Shown here: positions 63,845-64,000 of the stretch, one piece after another | Numbering within the stretch: the first letter of the stretch is position 1 | How the letters are laid out: the number at the start of each line of letters is the position of its first letter | Source: DASUFZ01 sp035541475 | GTDB lineage: Bacteria; Myxococcota_A; UBA9160; SMWR01 | Length of the DNA stretch: 64,000 nt | Assembly (NCBI GenBank): GCA_035541475.1 | Contig: DATKND010000064.1 | Location: forward strand, 4,868 to 68,867 | Direction: 5' to 3' | Made by a program: the position numbers and the translations under genes | Notes under the pieces: model-generated | The model's input: the letters and a program-made list of their open reading frames with translations, nothing else | What the model was told of the DNA's origin: nothing | The model's database searches: none

Positions 63845-64000
63845 GTGCGCATCGCACTGACGGTCGACGGGACGCGCGGCGACGTGCACCCGATGCTCGC
63901 GCTCGGCAGCGCGCTGCGCGCGCGCGGTCACGACGCGCTCCTGTGCGCGCCGCCCGACTTCGCCGAGGACGCGGCGCGCGCGGGCGTGCCGTTCCATCCG
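63845..64000 (+). CDS. glycosyltransferase (GT28/UGT-like), 5' part
   Basis: The first 52 residues of a gene running off the window. RIALTVDGTRGDVHPMLALGSALRARGHDALLCAPP is the N-terminal signature of GT28/UDP-glycosyltransferase-like sterol or macrolide glycosyltransferases. GTG at 63845 has GGGAGAAC upstream. An in-frame ATG at 63743 would overlap the divergent gene. Function partly inferred from the N-terminus only. Confidence 0.7.
   Translation, partial: MRIALTVDGTRGDVHPMLALGSALRARGHDALLCAPPDFAEDAARAGVPFHP

Overview
The window is about 70% G+C and densely packed with Gram-negative chromosomal genes. No rRNA, tRNA, CRISPR array, phage or transposase gene was recognised. The gene content includes an LptG-type LPS permease, an MsbA-like exporter, a RuBisCO-like protein, an F420-type flavin oxidoreductase, inositol phosphate synthase, a homodimeric-type pyruvate dehydrogenase and many small oxidoreductases. 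This suits an aerobic, high-GC 'Deltaproteobacteria'-type lineage (Myxococcota or a relative). That placement is an inference, not a phylogenetic result. Start codons are often GTG or TTG, and one gene appears to start with CTG. Neighbouring genes frequently share ATGA or GTGA overlaps.

Bases 1-10756 look like an envelope glycolipid or LPS module: the C-terminal part of LptG, two ELM1-family GT-B-like proteins, two sulfotransferase-fold proteins, an SGNH hydrolase, two inverted GT-A-like paralogs sharing an 88-bp identical block, an MsbA-like ABC exporter and a 2OG-Fe(II) oxygenase. Bases 10809-22526 hold a RuBisCO-like protein with an LLM oxidoreductase; a DUF3604 lipoprotein; an HxlR regulator divergent from a molybdopterin oxidoreductase and a short-chain dehydrogenase, with a perfect 17-bp palindrome between them; GST and EthD proteins; and a di-heme peroxidase-like protein. 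Bases 22580-25908 are a P450 plus FAD-dehydrogenase operon facing a TetR regulator.

Bases 25905-38730 are mostly minus strand: small secreted or thiol proteins, an esterase, GlnS, DoxX, an MBL hydrolase, inositol phosphate synthase, a natural NDH-SelD fusion, a GT39-like membrane protein and MoaA. A plus-strand run follows (38797-49440): an Rrf2 regulator with a monothiol glutaredoxin, a PilZ protein, a hydrolase, a second SGNH protein, then lipA-aceE-aceF-lpd. Bases 49480-64000 hold a second PilZ protein, a TPR membrane protein, HupE with a parvulin, a PadR regulator with an evident operator, an intact 184-aa protein beside a decayed tandem copy, a serine hydrolase with two AhpD-like proteins, a DUF1295 membrane protein, an MDR-family reductase, MetF, an enoyl-CoA hydratase and the start of a glycosyltransferase.

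The most unusual feature is dispersed palindromic DNA. One family has an identical 24-nt loop, carrying a perfect Shine-Dalgarno and ATG, at two sites 15 kb apart; the closing stems differ but each remains self-complementary. A second family supplies the last residues and the stop codon of two unrelated proteins. A third palindrome lies in frame inside the molybdopterin oxidoreductase. These look like products of a REP/MITE-type process acting across the genome.
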